From assembly GCF_004345745.1 (NCBI RefSeq), contig NZ_SLXJ01000002.1, positions 62,001 through 126,000 on the forward strand: DNA of 64,000 nucleotides. Direction: 5' to 3'. How positions within the stretch are numbered: the first letter of the stretch is position 1; each line of letters starts with the position of its first letter. Positions 32,117 to 41,431 of this stretch are shown piece by piece. This DNA comes from Nicoletella semolina. GTDB lineage: Bacteria > Pseudomonadota > Gammaproteobacteria > Enterobacterales > Pasteurellaceae. The position numbers and the translations under genes were made by a program. The notes below the pieces were generated by a model. It worked only from the letters and a program-made list of their open reading frames with translations. It made no database searches and was not told where the DNA came from.

Positions 32117-32827
32117 ATGTTTTTGATTGGATTTTTAAGATTTTTTTGTATTGCCATATTTATAATTCTTAGCTCTATTTTAATGATTTGCGTTAGTTTA
32201 CTAAGACCGAGGAATATAAATAATAACTACATAGCTATAATAATGTATCGTTCAATAGCTTATTTATTAGGCATAAAAATAGAAGTGCTTGGAAAAGAAA
32301 ATATTCCTGATACAGGTTGCATATTTATTGCAAATCATCAGAGCAATTATGATATATTTTTAGTAACAAATGCTGTACCAAAAAAAACAATTGCTATTGG
32401 GAAAAAATCAATACTATATTTTCCTTTTTTTGGTTTGATTTATTGGTTGGGTGGTAATGTATTAATAGATAGAAATAATAGGGAAGCTGCTCTTAATGTA
32501 CTCAGTTCTTTAGAAAAAAGAATGAAAAAAGAGAATATTTTTGTTTGGTTTTTCCCCGAGGGAAGTAGAAATTATGGGAAGAAACTTCTCCCTTTTAAGA
32601 AGGGAGCTTTCTATATGGCAAAAAACTTAGATTGTCCAGTTATTCCTGTTTGTGTCAGTACATATTACACTAGTTTTAATATTAATAGAATTAATAATGG
32701 AAAAATTATTATTAAATATTTATCTCCCGAAAATGTATATGAGCCATTAAAGAGTTGTGTCTATGATATTCGTCATAAAATGGAGAATGAAATATTTGAT
32801 TTAGACAAAAGTTTAGACCAAAAATGA
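32117..32827 (+). CDS. 1-acyl-glycerol-3-phosphate acyltransferase-like (PlsC family)
   Basis: A 236-residue membrane-bound acyltransferase: N-terminal membrane segment (about residues 3-29), NHQSNYD near 74 (the HX4D catalytic pair), FPEGSRNYGKKLLPFKKGA near 138 (EGTR-type phosphate-binding block) and CPVIPVC near 176. It transfers an acyl chain from ACP or CoA to a lipid hydroxyl. As the last gene of the operon it probably adds a second chain to the pathway product. An inverted repeat follows the stop. Confidence 0.88.
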   Translation: MFLIGFLRFFCIAIFIILSSILMICVSLLRPRNINNNYIAIIMYRSIAYLLGIKIEVLGKENIPDTGCIFIANHQSNYDIFLVTNAVPKKTIAIGKKSILYFPFFGLIYWLGGNVLIDRNNREAALNVLSSLEKRMKKENIFVWFFPEGSRNYGKKLLPFKKGAFYMAKNLDCPVIPVCVSTYYTSFNINRINNGKIIIKYLSPENVYEPLKSCVYDIRHKMENEIFDLDKSLDQK

Positions 32828-32839
32828 AGCTTTGGATGT

Positions 32840-32885
32840 ATCCGAGTTATTTAGTGTATGGTCTTAATTTTTATTTAACTCGGAT
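32840..32885 (+). terminator. Inverted repeat after the lipid operon
   Basis: ATCCGAGTTA (32840-32849) and TAACTCGGAT (32876-32885) form a perfect 10-bp stem with a 26-base AT-rich loop, 12 bases beyond the last gene's stop. It could act as the operon terminator or be a relic end of a mobile element. Confidence 0.5.
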
Positions 32886-32889
32886 AATA

Positions 32890-33388
32890 AATGTGGCAAA
32901 TGAAAAGAAAAGGTCCAATGATTTTGTTATCTACTGATGTAACTCAAATTCCTTACCTCCGTCTGAAGTAATAGTCTTTTCAATCCCTTTTTTCATTGTC
33001 TTTACGGATATACTCGTCAAGAATTTGCTTCTTTTGGCTGGCTTTTCATAACACAAACATTGATTTGTATTTATTAGCTAATAGCTAAGATCAGTAGACA
33101 GGAATTGGCAACTAACCCCTGCATTCTTAATCTTCATTTTTCAGATCTTAATTTGTTTCTTATGGCAAAAATTTTTGCTTTGGGTAATAATATTTACGTT
33201 TCAATTGATCGCTTATCATGCTTATGAGACCAGGATAGGACTGACTTTAATTCTTTAAATCATGAGAAATTTTCGGTTTATACTGCTTTAAGTGCTTGGT
33301 GATACTTATTATAGTGAGGTGTTTTTGTGTGTAAAGTTATTATCTTTTCATATTCAGTTAGGATAAGATCTTTGTAGGATATGTTCAT
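32890..33388 (-). pseudogene. Decayed IS30-family transposase
   Basis: On the minus strand an IS30-like N-terminus is readable from 33388 (MNISYKDLILTEYEKIITLH), followed by stops and damage, and near 32931-32990 the segment KKGIEKTITSDGGKEFELH, matching the IS30 DDE strand (TxDxGKEF). No continuous frame remains. It occupies most of the gene-free stretch between the lipid operon and the IS1595 relic. Confidence 0.65.
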
Positions 33389-33424
33389 TTTTAATCCTTA
33401 TTGTTATGGAAATTTAATAATATA

Positions 33425-33900
33425 TTAATCTGATGCTCCAAAGTTAAACCGAAATTCACATTCTTGCAAGAATACAGGAAAATATTTTTTATCAATTCTA
33501 TTATCTTCGCACTTGTTTGCCTTATTCCATAAATTTTCAATCTTATTAATGTGATTTTTCGCTTCTAAAAAATGGGTGGAATGATTAATTATGAAATGCT
33601 TAAATTCACTCACGTCCAGCATATCGTAACTGTGATTATACTCAGTATAAACAACGCTATTAAATATAATTTCCTTTTTAATTACAGAGAGTAAGGTATC
33701 AGTCATTAATATTTTCATATGACCTTTTCTTTCTCATTTTATCATACAGAAAACTGTAGTTTTAGCCCTAACAGCCCCTCTCCTTTTTTCTACCAAAATA
33801 ACTTTCATTAAATTCGATTTCACTTATAAAAATCTCATTGGTATCTTGTGCCAAATGATAACGAATTACTTCTCTAATTTTGAGATAAAACAAGGCTGAA
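33425..33900 (-). pseudogene. Decayed IS1595-family (IS1016-like) transposase, right flank
   Basis: An open stretch at 33425-33718 reads YDMLDVSEFKHFIINHSTHF, INKIENLWNKANK and LQECEFRFN, the C-terminal half of IS1016-type transposases. Upstream on the same strand (33720-33900), in other frames, LKIREVIRYHLAQDTNEIF and EIEFNESYFGRKK supply the N-terminal half. Frameshifts separate the pieces, so it is dead. Same orientation as the left relic at 23505-23720; the two bracket the lipid operon. Confidence 0.85.
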
Positions 33901-34086
33901 TAATTTCTTTTAAACTGTTAGAGAATTTATTATTGTTAATAATATAAATTTAGAATAAATATCTACTACAAGGAACAGAGTTAAGTTGATTCATAATTAG
34001 ATTTGAGAAGGAATTTATGCTTGAGAAATTTTTATTTTAAAGGATTTGAAAAAATTTTTATTTTTCACTATGTAATAGGACATATA

Positions 34087-36006
34087 ATGGTTAAATTATT
34101 TTCATATTTTTTTAAATTAGGAGCAGATAGATCTGATGCTATACCTGAGAAATTCTTACCTAAGCAAGACGTGAATGGCTGGATAATGCCTTACCCTGCA
34201 AAAATTTTACTCGATACGAAATTACGACAACGCTATCTTGGTTTGCTTTGGCAACAAGTTTCAATGACAAGGGAAATGTTTGAACATTTGTATCAAGAGC
34301 CCATTGAACGTTATGCAGAGATGGTTCAGCTATTGCCAGCCTCAGAATCACATCATCACGCCCATTTAGGTGGGATGCTAGATCACGGTTTAGAAGTCAT
34401 TTCTTTTGCGGCTAAATTACGCCAAAACTATGTACTGCCATTAAATGCAGCTCCAGAGGAACAAGCAAAACAAAAAGATGCTTGGACTGCGGCTGTGATT
34501 TATTTAGCCTTAGTCCACGATATTGGTAAATCTATTGTAGATATTGAAATACAGCTACAAGATGGGAGGCGTTGGTTCGCTTGGAATGGCATACCGACAT
34601 TGCCTTACAAATTTAGGTACATTAAGCAGAGAGATTATGAACTCCACCCTGTATTAGGGGGATTTATTGCAAACCAATTAATTGATAAAGAAACTTTCGA
34701 TTGGTTGGCAACCTACCCAGAGGTATTCTCTGCGTTAATGTACGCAATGGCAGGACATTATGATAAAGCGAGTGTATTAGCTGAAATTGTACAAAAAGCC
34801 GATCAAAATAGTGTTGCATTGGCTTTAGGTGGCGATATTACTAAATTGGTTCAGAAACCCGTCATTTCCTTTGCGAAACAACTTATTTTGGCTTTACGTT
34901 ATTTAGTTTCACAAAAATTCAAAATTAGTGCCAAAGGTCCTGGAGATGGCTGGCTTACGGCAGAAGGATTGTGGCTAATGAGTAAAACCACCGCGGATCA
35001 AATTCGAGCTTATTTGATGGGACAGGGGATTAGTGTACCGAGTGATAATCGTAAGTTGTTCGATGAAATGCAGGCTCATCAAGTCATTGAGAGGACCTCG
35101 GAGGGGACGGCAATCTGGTATTGTCAGCTAAATGCAGACGCAGGTTGGAAACCCAAAGATAAGTTTAGTTTATTACGCATTAAACCTGAGGTAATTTGGG
35201 ATAACATTGACGCTCGCCCAGAATTATTTGCTGGAACAATTTGTGTTGTAGAAAAAGAAAATGAGTCAGAGGAAAAAATATCAAATACAGTAAATGAAGT
35301 ACAGGATACTGTGCCAGTAAACAAAAAAGAAAATAGAGAACTTACTTCAAATTTACAAGAGGAAAATACCGCACTTCAATCGCTGAATCCCTCTCAAAAT
35401 CCTGAGTCAGTTGTAGAAAATCGTGAGAATAACAGTGTTGATTTTTTACTAAATATGTTCAGCGATAACAATGAGCAACAAGTGGCGAATATCCCCTCTG
35501 CTGACGCTGAAGCTGGAACAACGATATTAAAACCTGAGCCAGAGGATTTGAATATGCATATCGACATTGAAGCAAATGCTATTCCCGAGCCTTCAATATC
35601 TCCAACAAACGATGACTCGCATTTCAAATCCGAAGGGCAGAAATTTGTGGATTGGTTAAAAGAGAAACTTCTTAAAAATCAACTCACTTTTAATGATCGC
35701 ACAGCAAAAGTCCATATCGTTAAGGATTGTTTGTTTATTGTCAGTCCAAGTTCCTTTGAACTCTATTTACAAGAGAGGGGAGAGCCTTATAATGAAGAAA
35801 GTGTAAATAATTTACAATATGAATTTCAATCACTCGGCTTGCATAGAAAGCGAATCATCAAAGATGATACCGTAAACTTTTGGCGTTGTAAGGTGATCGG
35901 TCCCAAAAAAGAATCCTTCTTAGTGGGCTATCTTGTTCCCAATACCCGATTATTTTTTGGTGATAAGATTTTAATCAATAATAGACATCTATTACTAGAG
36001 GAGTAA
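34087..36006 (+). CDS. traI: ICE relaxase, MOBH family (TraI_2 type)
   Basis: A 639-residue relaxase that nicks the ICE at oriT. The N-terminal TraI_2 domain has ESHHHAHLGGMLDHGLEV (His cluster) near residue 96 and LVHDIGKS near 146, the HD-type metal site of MOBH relaxases. A Glu/Asn/Pro-rich linker (about 385-505) leads to a C-terminal TraI_2_C-like domain (FVDWLKEKLLKNQLTFN onward). The start at 34087 is chosen for family length and AGGA upstream; a frame extension to 34003 looks like chance. It lies next to the integrase at the element end, as in ICEHin1056-type ICEs. Confidence 0.92.
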   Translation: MVKLFSYFFKLGADRSDAIPEKFLPKQDVNGWIMPYPAKILLDTKLRQRYLGLLWQQVSMTREMFEHLYQEPIERYAEMVQLLPASESHHHAHLGGMLDHGLEVISFAAKLRQNYVLPLNAAPEEQAKQKDAWTAAVIYLALVHDIGKSIVDIEIQLQDGRRWFAWNGIPTLPYKFRYIKQRDYELHPVLGGFIANQLIDKETFDWLATYPEVFSALMYAMAGHYDKASVLAEIVQKADQNSVALALGGDITKLVQKPVISFAKQLILALRYLVSQKFKISAKGPGDGWLTAEGLWLMSKTTADQIRAYLMGQGISVPSDNRKLFDEMQAHQVIERTSEGTAIWYCQLNADAGWKPKDKFSLLRIKPEVIWDNIDARPELFAGTICVVEKENESEEKISNTVNEVQDTVPVNKKENRELTSNLQEENTALQSLNPSQNPESVVENRENNSVDFLLNMFSDNNEQQVANIPSADAEAGTTILKPEPEDLNMHIDIEANAIPEPSISPTNDDSHFKSEGQKFVDWLKEKLLKNQLTFNDRTAKVHIVKDCLFIVSPSSFELYLQERGEPYNEESVNNLQYEFQSLGLHRKRIIKDDTVNFWRCKVIGPKKESFLVGYLVPNTRLFFGDKILINNRHLLLEE

Positions 36007-36011
36007 AGCTA

Positions 36012-36930
36012 TGCAAAATACCAACACAACATTTGAGCTCTTATTACAACAATTTTTTTTCACAAGCATTTACGCTTAGATACGAAGAAAAGCTATGAAA
36101 AAGCAATACGGCAGTTATGTCGGTGTTGTGATGTGGTTTACCCAAATGAAATTACGCGTACTCATTTACTTAATTGGCGTAATACGGTTGTAGGAGAAGG
36201 GATTAAACCAATCACTTGGAATAGTTATTTACGGCATTTAAAGTGCCTTTATAAATTTGGGATTGAGAATGATTTACTCATTTATAAGGAAAACCCATGT
36301 GACAAATTATTTTTGCGAGTAGGGAAGCCAAAAAGAAAAATTCTTACTGAGCGACAGTTAATAAAATTAGACTTTTTTCTTAGTAGTGAAGAAAATTTGC
36401 CAACAGTATTGAATCCCCAATGGTTTATCCAAGCATTAGTTAATACATTTCGTTTTACTGGGATTCGCCGGGCCCAATTACTTCGTTTGAAAATAGGTGA
36501 TATTGATTTATATCAGAAAGTTATTCATATTTCTCCAGAGATTAATAAAAACCATGAATATCATTGTATTCCTATTTCAGAGAGATTATTTCCTTATATT
36601 GAAAGATTGGTTCTTGAACTAAGAAAATATAAACAGTCTTCTGATTCTCAGTTATTCAATATTAATATATTTCGCAAAACTCGATATAAAGGTCAAACCA
36701 CAACAGAATATCAAATGAGCCACCTTTTTAGAGTAATTTCAAATAAGTTAGGTTTTCAAGTTTCTCCTCATCGTTTCAGACATACTGTAGCGACCAATCT
36801 GATGAAAAATCCAGATAATCTTTATGTTGCGAAACAATTACTTGGACATAAAGATGTGAGAGTTACATTAACTTATATTGAAAGTGATGTTGAAATGCTT
36901 AGAGAAAAAGTGAACTCAGATTTATTATAA
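36012..36930 (+). pseudogene. Tyrosine integrase, frameshifted in a T8 tract
   Basis: A tyrosine recombinase with TGIRRAQLLRL (Arg I), SPHRFRHTVAT (HxxR), LLGHKD and the nucleophile Tyr in TLTYIE. The proper start seems to be MQNTNTTFELLLQQFF at 36012, but a run of eight T (36053-36060) puts the rest out of frame; nine T would join it to HKHLRLDTKKSYEKAIRQL and the intact core (305 residues). As written only residues from about 36133 on are open. It lies just inside the attachment site, so it is the ICE integrase. Slippage at the T tract may switch it, or it may be a sequencing error. Confidence 0.85.
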
Positions 36931-37096
36931 AATATCACTATCCAGCCTTTACAAACTCTAGATTTTGTGTAAGATCGGATCAAGATTGGTATGTTACAGG
37001 GCTAATCAATCACGGTGTATCGGCTGGGTATTTATAGTGAAAGATCCTGTAGCATTACTTATAGCAGTTTTTGTGCTTGTAGAGGTTTTACGCAAA

Positions 37097-37144
37097 GGAT
37101 TGAAAATCCCCGTGTCGGTGGTTCGATTCCGCCTCGAGGCACCA
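37097..37144 (+). other. Attachment site: 3' 48 bp of tRNA-Phe
   Basis: The stretch folds as the 3' part of tRNA-Phe: anticodon GAA at 37102-37104 in loop TTGAAAA, TCCCC stem strand, variable loop, T-arm GGTGG/CCGCC with TTCGATT, acceptor strand TCGAGGC, and ACCA. The 5' anticodon strand reads AAGGA instead of GGGGA, so tRNA identity ends at 37097. This is the duplicated target end left by ICE integration; the intact tRNA gene should lie at the other ICE end, outside the window. Confidence 0.85.
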
Positions 37145-37165
37145 TTTAAAGTTTATTATTCCTAT

Positions 37166-37241
37166 TCCTCCTTAGTTCAGTCGGTAGAACGGTGGACTGT
37201 TAATCCATATGTCGCTGGTTCGAGTCCAGCAGGAGGAGCCA
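37166..37241 (+). tRNA. tRNA-Asn (GTT)
   Basis: A 76-base cloverleaf: acceptor TCCTCCT/AGGAGGA, anticodon GTT at 37199-37201, T-loop TTCGAGT, discriminator G and encoded CCA. It stands 21 bases after the tRNA-Phe remnant; the pair Phe-Asn is probably the original host tRNA cluster split by the ICE. The rest of 36931-37490 holds no other gene I can support. Confidence 0.96.
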
Positions 37242-37490
37242 ATTTTCATCATTAGATCACGCCTTAATAATTTATAGAATTCCCATCTAGACATATAATT
37301 TGGTTCTTGTACATTTTGTAGTTAATCCAATTCAGAAACATACCTATTGTTGCTTTATGATTAAGTATCGTAGAATGTAGTATCTAAGTGGTAGTAGGGC
37401 GAACGCAGTTAGTTATCACGAAAATCTTTACCGAAGGGGTAGGACTAATTGCAGGAATAACTAGTTTTACCGCTACAGACAATATCGTGA

Positions 37491-37805
37491 GTGAGAATTA
37501 AACGTCAAACAGCTCCATATTACCAATATCCAAGCAGGGGAAGGCAACTTTATATTCGCTATGGCTACTTAAATGGAAAAGTAAACTATTTAAGTTTTGA
37601 AGCAATACAAGATGAAAAATTGGGATTGGTATTTCCAGTTACGATCTTAATGGAAAAAAGCCATCTGACGATTGAACAGAAAAAGGTTGATCTGATTGCT
37701 GGAATGGCAGTAACCGCAGAGATTAAAACGGGAGAAAGAAGAGTGATTGATTATCTACTCAGCCCATTTAAAACAGCACTTGATGAAAGTTTTAAAGAAC
37801 GTTAG
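37491..37805 (+). pseudogene. C-terminal remnant of an RTX-toxin secretion protein (HlyD/ApxD-like)
   Basis: The last 104 residues of an HlyD-type membrane-fusion protein. GMAVTAEIKTGERRVIDYLLSP is the family's conserved end (usually AEIKTGMRSVISYLLSPLEES), and DEKLGLVFPVTI the strand before it. HlyD proteins are about 480 residues and need an N-terminal anchor, absent here. Upstream there is no toxin or ABC gene, only a short unassigned frame ending at 37501. So this is debris of an apx-like operon at the tRNA locus. Confidence 0.88.
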
Positions 37806-37933
37806 CCATTGGCATTAATAGGCTAGAGTGCCTCCTCTTTCTTGTCTCGCATTCTATTTTTCCTTACAATTTAAAATCTATTACTAAACTCACAAACCTA
37901 AAATAGGCATTTAAATGGGGCGGAAATTTTACA

Positions 37934-40015
37934 ATGCGTGAACAGTTACTAGACGGTGTGCCACTGACTGCTTTATCTGGTGTTGGGGCAGCGATTGCAG
38001 AAAAACTCAGTCGAATTGGTATTAATAACGTGCAAGATCTGCTATTTCATTTGCCTTATCGCTACGAAGATCGCACCCGCATTACCCCAATTGCTGATGT
38101 GCGTCCAGAAAGTTTTGCCACCATTGAAGGCATTGTACAGCTAACCGAGGTGCAGTTTGGTCGCCGACCTATCTTATCAAGCGTGCTGTCCGATGGCACA
38201 AGTAAAATAACCTTAAAGTTCTTTAATTTCAACGCAGGAATGAAAAATAGTCTTGTGGCAGGCGTAAGGGTGAAAGCGTTTGGGGAGGTGAAGCGAGGGC
38301 GGTTTATGGCGGAAATTCACCACCCCGAATATCAAATTATTCATAATAATCAACCGCTCGTATTAGCTGAAACTTTAACCCCTATTTACTCCACCACAGA
38401 AGGATTAAAACAGGCTTCACTGCGTAAATTAACGGATCAGGCATTAGCACTGTTAAATAAAATAAATGTACCAGAACTGCTACCAAACCAATATAATCCT
38501 CACCAATACAGCCTCAAAGAAGCTCTACAATTGCTCCACAGACCTCCGCCGAGCATCTCAGCTCAACAGCTAGAACAAGGCGAACACCCAGCTCAAAAGC
38601 GATTAATTTTTGAAGAATTGCTCGCTCATAATTTGGCAATGCAAAAAGTAAGACAAGGGGTAAGCGAATTACAAGCAACGCCACTTTGTTATCAAACGGA
38701 TCTGAAAAGCTGCTTTCTTGCCAGCCTCCCCTTTCAGCCAACCAATGCTCAGCAGCGTGTAAGCGGTGAGATTGAACAAGATCTTTGCAAATCATCGCCG
38801 ATGATGCGGCTTGTACAAGGCGATGTTGGATCAGGCAAAACGCTTGTTGCGGCGTTAGCGGCATTGTTGGCGATTGACAACGGCAAGCAGGTCGCATTAA
38901 TGGCACCCACTGAAATTTTAGCAGAGCAGCACGCCAATAATTTTGTGCATTGGCTACGACCCTTTGGCATTGAAGTCGGCTGGCTGGCAGGAAAAGTAAA
39001 AGGGAAAGCACGTTTGGCTCAGTTGGAAGCGATCAAAAATGGCACAGTGCAAATGGTTATTGGCACACACGCCTTATTTCAGGACAGTGTAGAGTTTCAT
39101 CAACTTGCCTTAGTCATCATTGATGAACAGCACCGTTTTGGTGTGCATCAACGCTTAACACTACGAGAAAAAGGGGCAAAAGCTGGCGTCTATCCCCACC
39201 AATTAATTATGACTGCAACCCCCATTCCTCGCACATTAGCAATGACTGCCTATGCCGATTTGGATACCTCAATTATTGATGAGTTACCCCCAGGGAGAAC
39301 TCCCATTACCACAGTTGCTATTTCGGAGGAACGGCGAGATGAGATCGTCAAGCGTGTTTACCAAGCGTGTAAAAATGAGCAACGGCAAGCCTATTGGGTT
39401 TGTACATTGATTGATGAATCCGAGGTACTAGAGGCACAAGCGGCGGCGGCAATTGCAGAAGATTTACAGCGAGCATTGCCTGATTTACGCATTGGCTTAG
39501 TACACGGTCGAATGAAGCCACAAGAAAAACAAGCGATTATGGCGGAATTTAAAGCTGCAAATATTGATTTGCTGGTTGCGACCACGGTGATTGAAGTAGG
39601 CGTTGATGTGCCGAATGCTAGCCTAATGATTATCGAAAATTCCGAACGTCTAGGCTTGGCTCAGCTTCACCAGCTACGAGGACGAGTTGGACGAGGGGCG
39701 ACAGCCTCACATTGTGTTTTGCTGTATAAACCACCACTGGGTAAGGTTGCGAGTCAGCGTTTACAGGTATTGCGAGACAGTCAAGATGGTTTTTATATTG
39801 CTGAGAAAGATCTTGATATTCGAGGGGCTGGCGAAATGCTTGGCACAAAACAGACAGGACTTGCGGAGTTTAAAGTGGCTAAACTGATGCGAGATCGGAA
39901 AATGATCCCACTCGTGCAGCGTTATGCTAAGCAAATTATTACTGAAAACCCACCGCTTGCACAGGCATTAATCAACCGATGGCTGGCTGGCAGAACAGAA
40001 TATACCAATGCGTAA
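37934..40015 (+). CDS. recG: ATP-dependent DNA helicase RecG
   Basis: A 693-residue protein, full length for RecG. The N-terminal wedge domain (DNA-junction binding) covers about residues 1-230. Motif I GDVGSGKT lies near 297, motif II DEQH near 397, TATPIPRT near 422, and QLRGRVGRG near 580. RecG remodels stalled forks and Holliday junctions. No defects seen. It is the first intact host gene right of the tRNA locus. Confidence 0.97.
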   Translation: MREQLLDGVPLTALSGVGAAIAEKLSRIGINNVQDLLFHLPYRYEDRTRITPIADVRPESFATIEGIVQLTEVQFGRRPILSSVLSDGTSKITLKFFNFNAGMKNSLVAGVRVKAFGEVKRGRFMAEIHHPEYQIIHNNQPLVLAETLTPIYSTTEGLKQASLRKLTDQALALLNKINVPELLPNQYNPHQYSLKEALQLLHRPPPSISAQQLEQGEHPAQKRLIFEELLAHNLAMQKVRQGVSELQATPLCYQTDLKSCFLASLPFQPTNAQQRVSGEIEQDLCKSSPMMRLVQGDVGSGKTLVAALAALLAIDNGKQVALMAPTEILAEQHANNFVHWLRPFGIEVGWLAGKVKGKARLAQLEAIKNGTVQMVIGTHALFQDSVEFHQLALVIIDEQHRFGVHQRLTLREKGAKAGVYPHQLIMTATPIPRTLAMTAYADLDTSIIDELPPGRTPITTVAISEERRDEIVKRVYQACKNEQRQAYWVCTLIDESEVLEAQAAAAIAEDLQRALPDLRIGLVHGRMKPQEKQAIMAEFKAANIDLLVATTVIEVGVDVPNASLMIIENSERLGLAQLHQLRGRVGRGATASHCVLLYKPPLGKVASQRLQVLRDSQDGFYIAEKDLDIRGAGEMLGTKQTGLAEFKVAKLMRDRKMIPLVQRYAKQIITENPPLAQALINRWLAGRTEYTNA

Positions 40016-40063
40016 TGGGAGAACGTTCTTTTATAAATATAAGTTGAGAAAAGGATTTCTCCG

Positions 40064-41271
40064 CTATTGCAAGGACAAATCTCCTTCGTCTTGCTTTTTA
40101 ACGTATTTCGTCAAAAACCTCACTATCACGCAGTAGGTGAATATTGCCTTTACGTCGTAAGAAGCCCAACGATCGACATATTCAATCAGCTGAACAGTGA
40201 GTTTTCGTCCATATTGAATGTGATCTCGTAGCTGATTAACGGAAATTTCGCCGTGCTGTTCAATAAATTGTTTGATAAATTGAGCAAATTCGGTGATTTG
40301 TTCGTGAAGTAAAAAACGATCTCGAACGATAGGCACAAGATAGCCTAATTTTCCTGCTTTATAGAGCAAATTCCGCATCTTTGTTTCATCAATTGACAAC
40401 GCCTTGGCGAATCAATTTCCAGCACTTCTGCTCCTGCAAGAGTTTGGCTATCATCGCCTGTGCGTAAAATCAACCTGTCTCCAACACAGATATGCAGCGG
40501 CGTTTCAAGCTGAATTTCTGCAAAAATTTGCCCTAAACGCACCGCTTGCAGATGGCTCTCTTGCGGATAACCCACTTGCTTAACATTCAGCAGCGACAAT
40601 TTACCTGTCGTGTGGCTAGCGTAGTGGTAAATATGCACTGCACTACTCTCTTTGAGTGGCTGTATATTTTCCAAGCGAACAGTGAGGCGATCACTTACAT
40701 AACAAGGAGCAAGCTCGGTCAGCCAATCGCCTCGCTTAATTCCCTCTTTTTCCCCCACCACATTCAATGCGAGATGCTGACCTGCGTCTCCTGCCGTTGC
40801 AGCGTGGTTCTGTGCCTGTAACAACAACGCCAGCTCCCTTAAGGTGAAAAACACGATCAATGGCATAACGATGAAGCAAGTTATCTTGTTGTTTTAGCCG
40901 AATTAAATGTTGTTTGAGCGTTTCAATCCCCTCACCTGTACGGGCAGAAGTAACGAAAAAGCTGTATCTGCTTTTGTGATCACCACCATTATCTGCGAAA
41001 AATGCAGCAGTCTAAGCAGCATTAAATGTTCCTGAGTCTGTGGCTTAATCCCTTCCTGTGCAGAGATAACCAACAACGCATATTGCACGCCACCCAGCCC
41101 TGCTAACATAAAACCCAGTGTATCGCCTGCTATCGGCAAGTAAGCATAACCTAAATCAATCGTCAGTCCTCGCTTTTTTTCCTCAGGCAAATGTGCCGTA
41201 TGCGTCCCTGTCAAGGCTTGTAACAACGCTGTTTTTCTGTGATCAACGTGTCCTGTGGTTACAAAAATCAT
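40064..41271 (-). pseudogene. selB: Decayed selenocysteine elongation factor SelB
   Basis: Three consecutive minus-strand frames are fragments of SelB. 40903-41271 starts with the GTPase P-loop mutated to [10 protein letters not shown] (normally GHVDHGKT), and a Leu/Ala-rich G2-G3 region with DxxGH altered to LAGLGGV; 40345-40866 covers beta-barrel domains (WLTELAPCYVSDRLTVRL); 40064-40399 is the C-terminal winged-helix part that binds SECIS RNA. Frameshifts and an internal deletion separate them; the total is shorter than the usual 610-620 residues. The organism at this locus has lost selenocysteine decoding unless another copy exists. Confidence 0.87.
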
Positions 41272-41431
41272 ATTCCCTCCAATGATTTATTCTCACTGTG
41301 GTTGCTACGTTTTATTTTATTTTGCTAAAAATCATAAAAATTTTTCAGTGTCTCGCTATTTTGTTTGCAATTTGAGTAAATCTAAAAATCTAGGGTAGAA
41401 TAGTAGAAATTTTTATAATGTGAGAGAAATA

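Noticed and set aside
23974-32827. Aryl-polyene pigment cluster
   Set aside because: KS, CLF-like, ACP and dehydratase genes resemble it, but the ammonia lyase, AMP ligase, glycosyltransferase, LolA-like and MMPL exporter genes of such clusters are absent, while an oxoamine synthase and GNAT acyltransferase are present.
37097-37144. Complete tRNA gene
   Set aside because: Only the 3' 48 bases fold as tRNA; the 5' anticodon strand, D-arm and acceptor 5' strand are not there.
37391-37501. Short frame ending before the hlyD remnant
   Set aside because: About 35 codons with a plausible hydrophobic stretch, but no start, no recognised family and probably part of the same decayed region.
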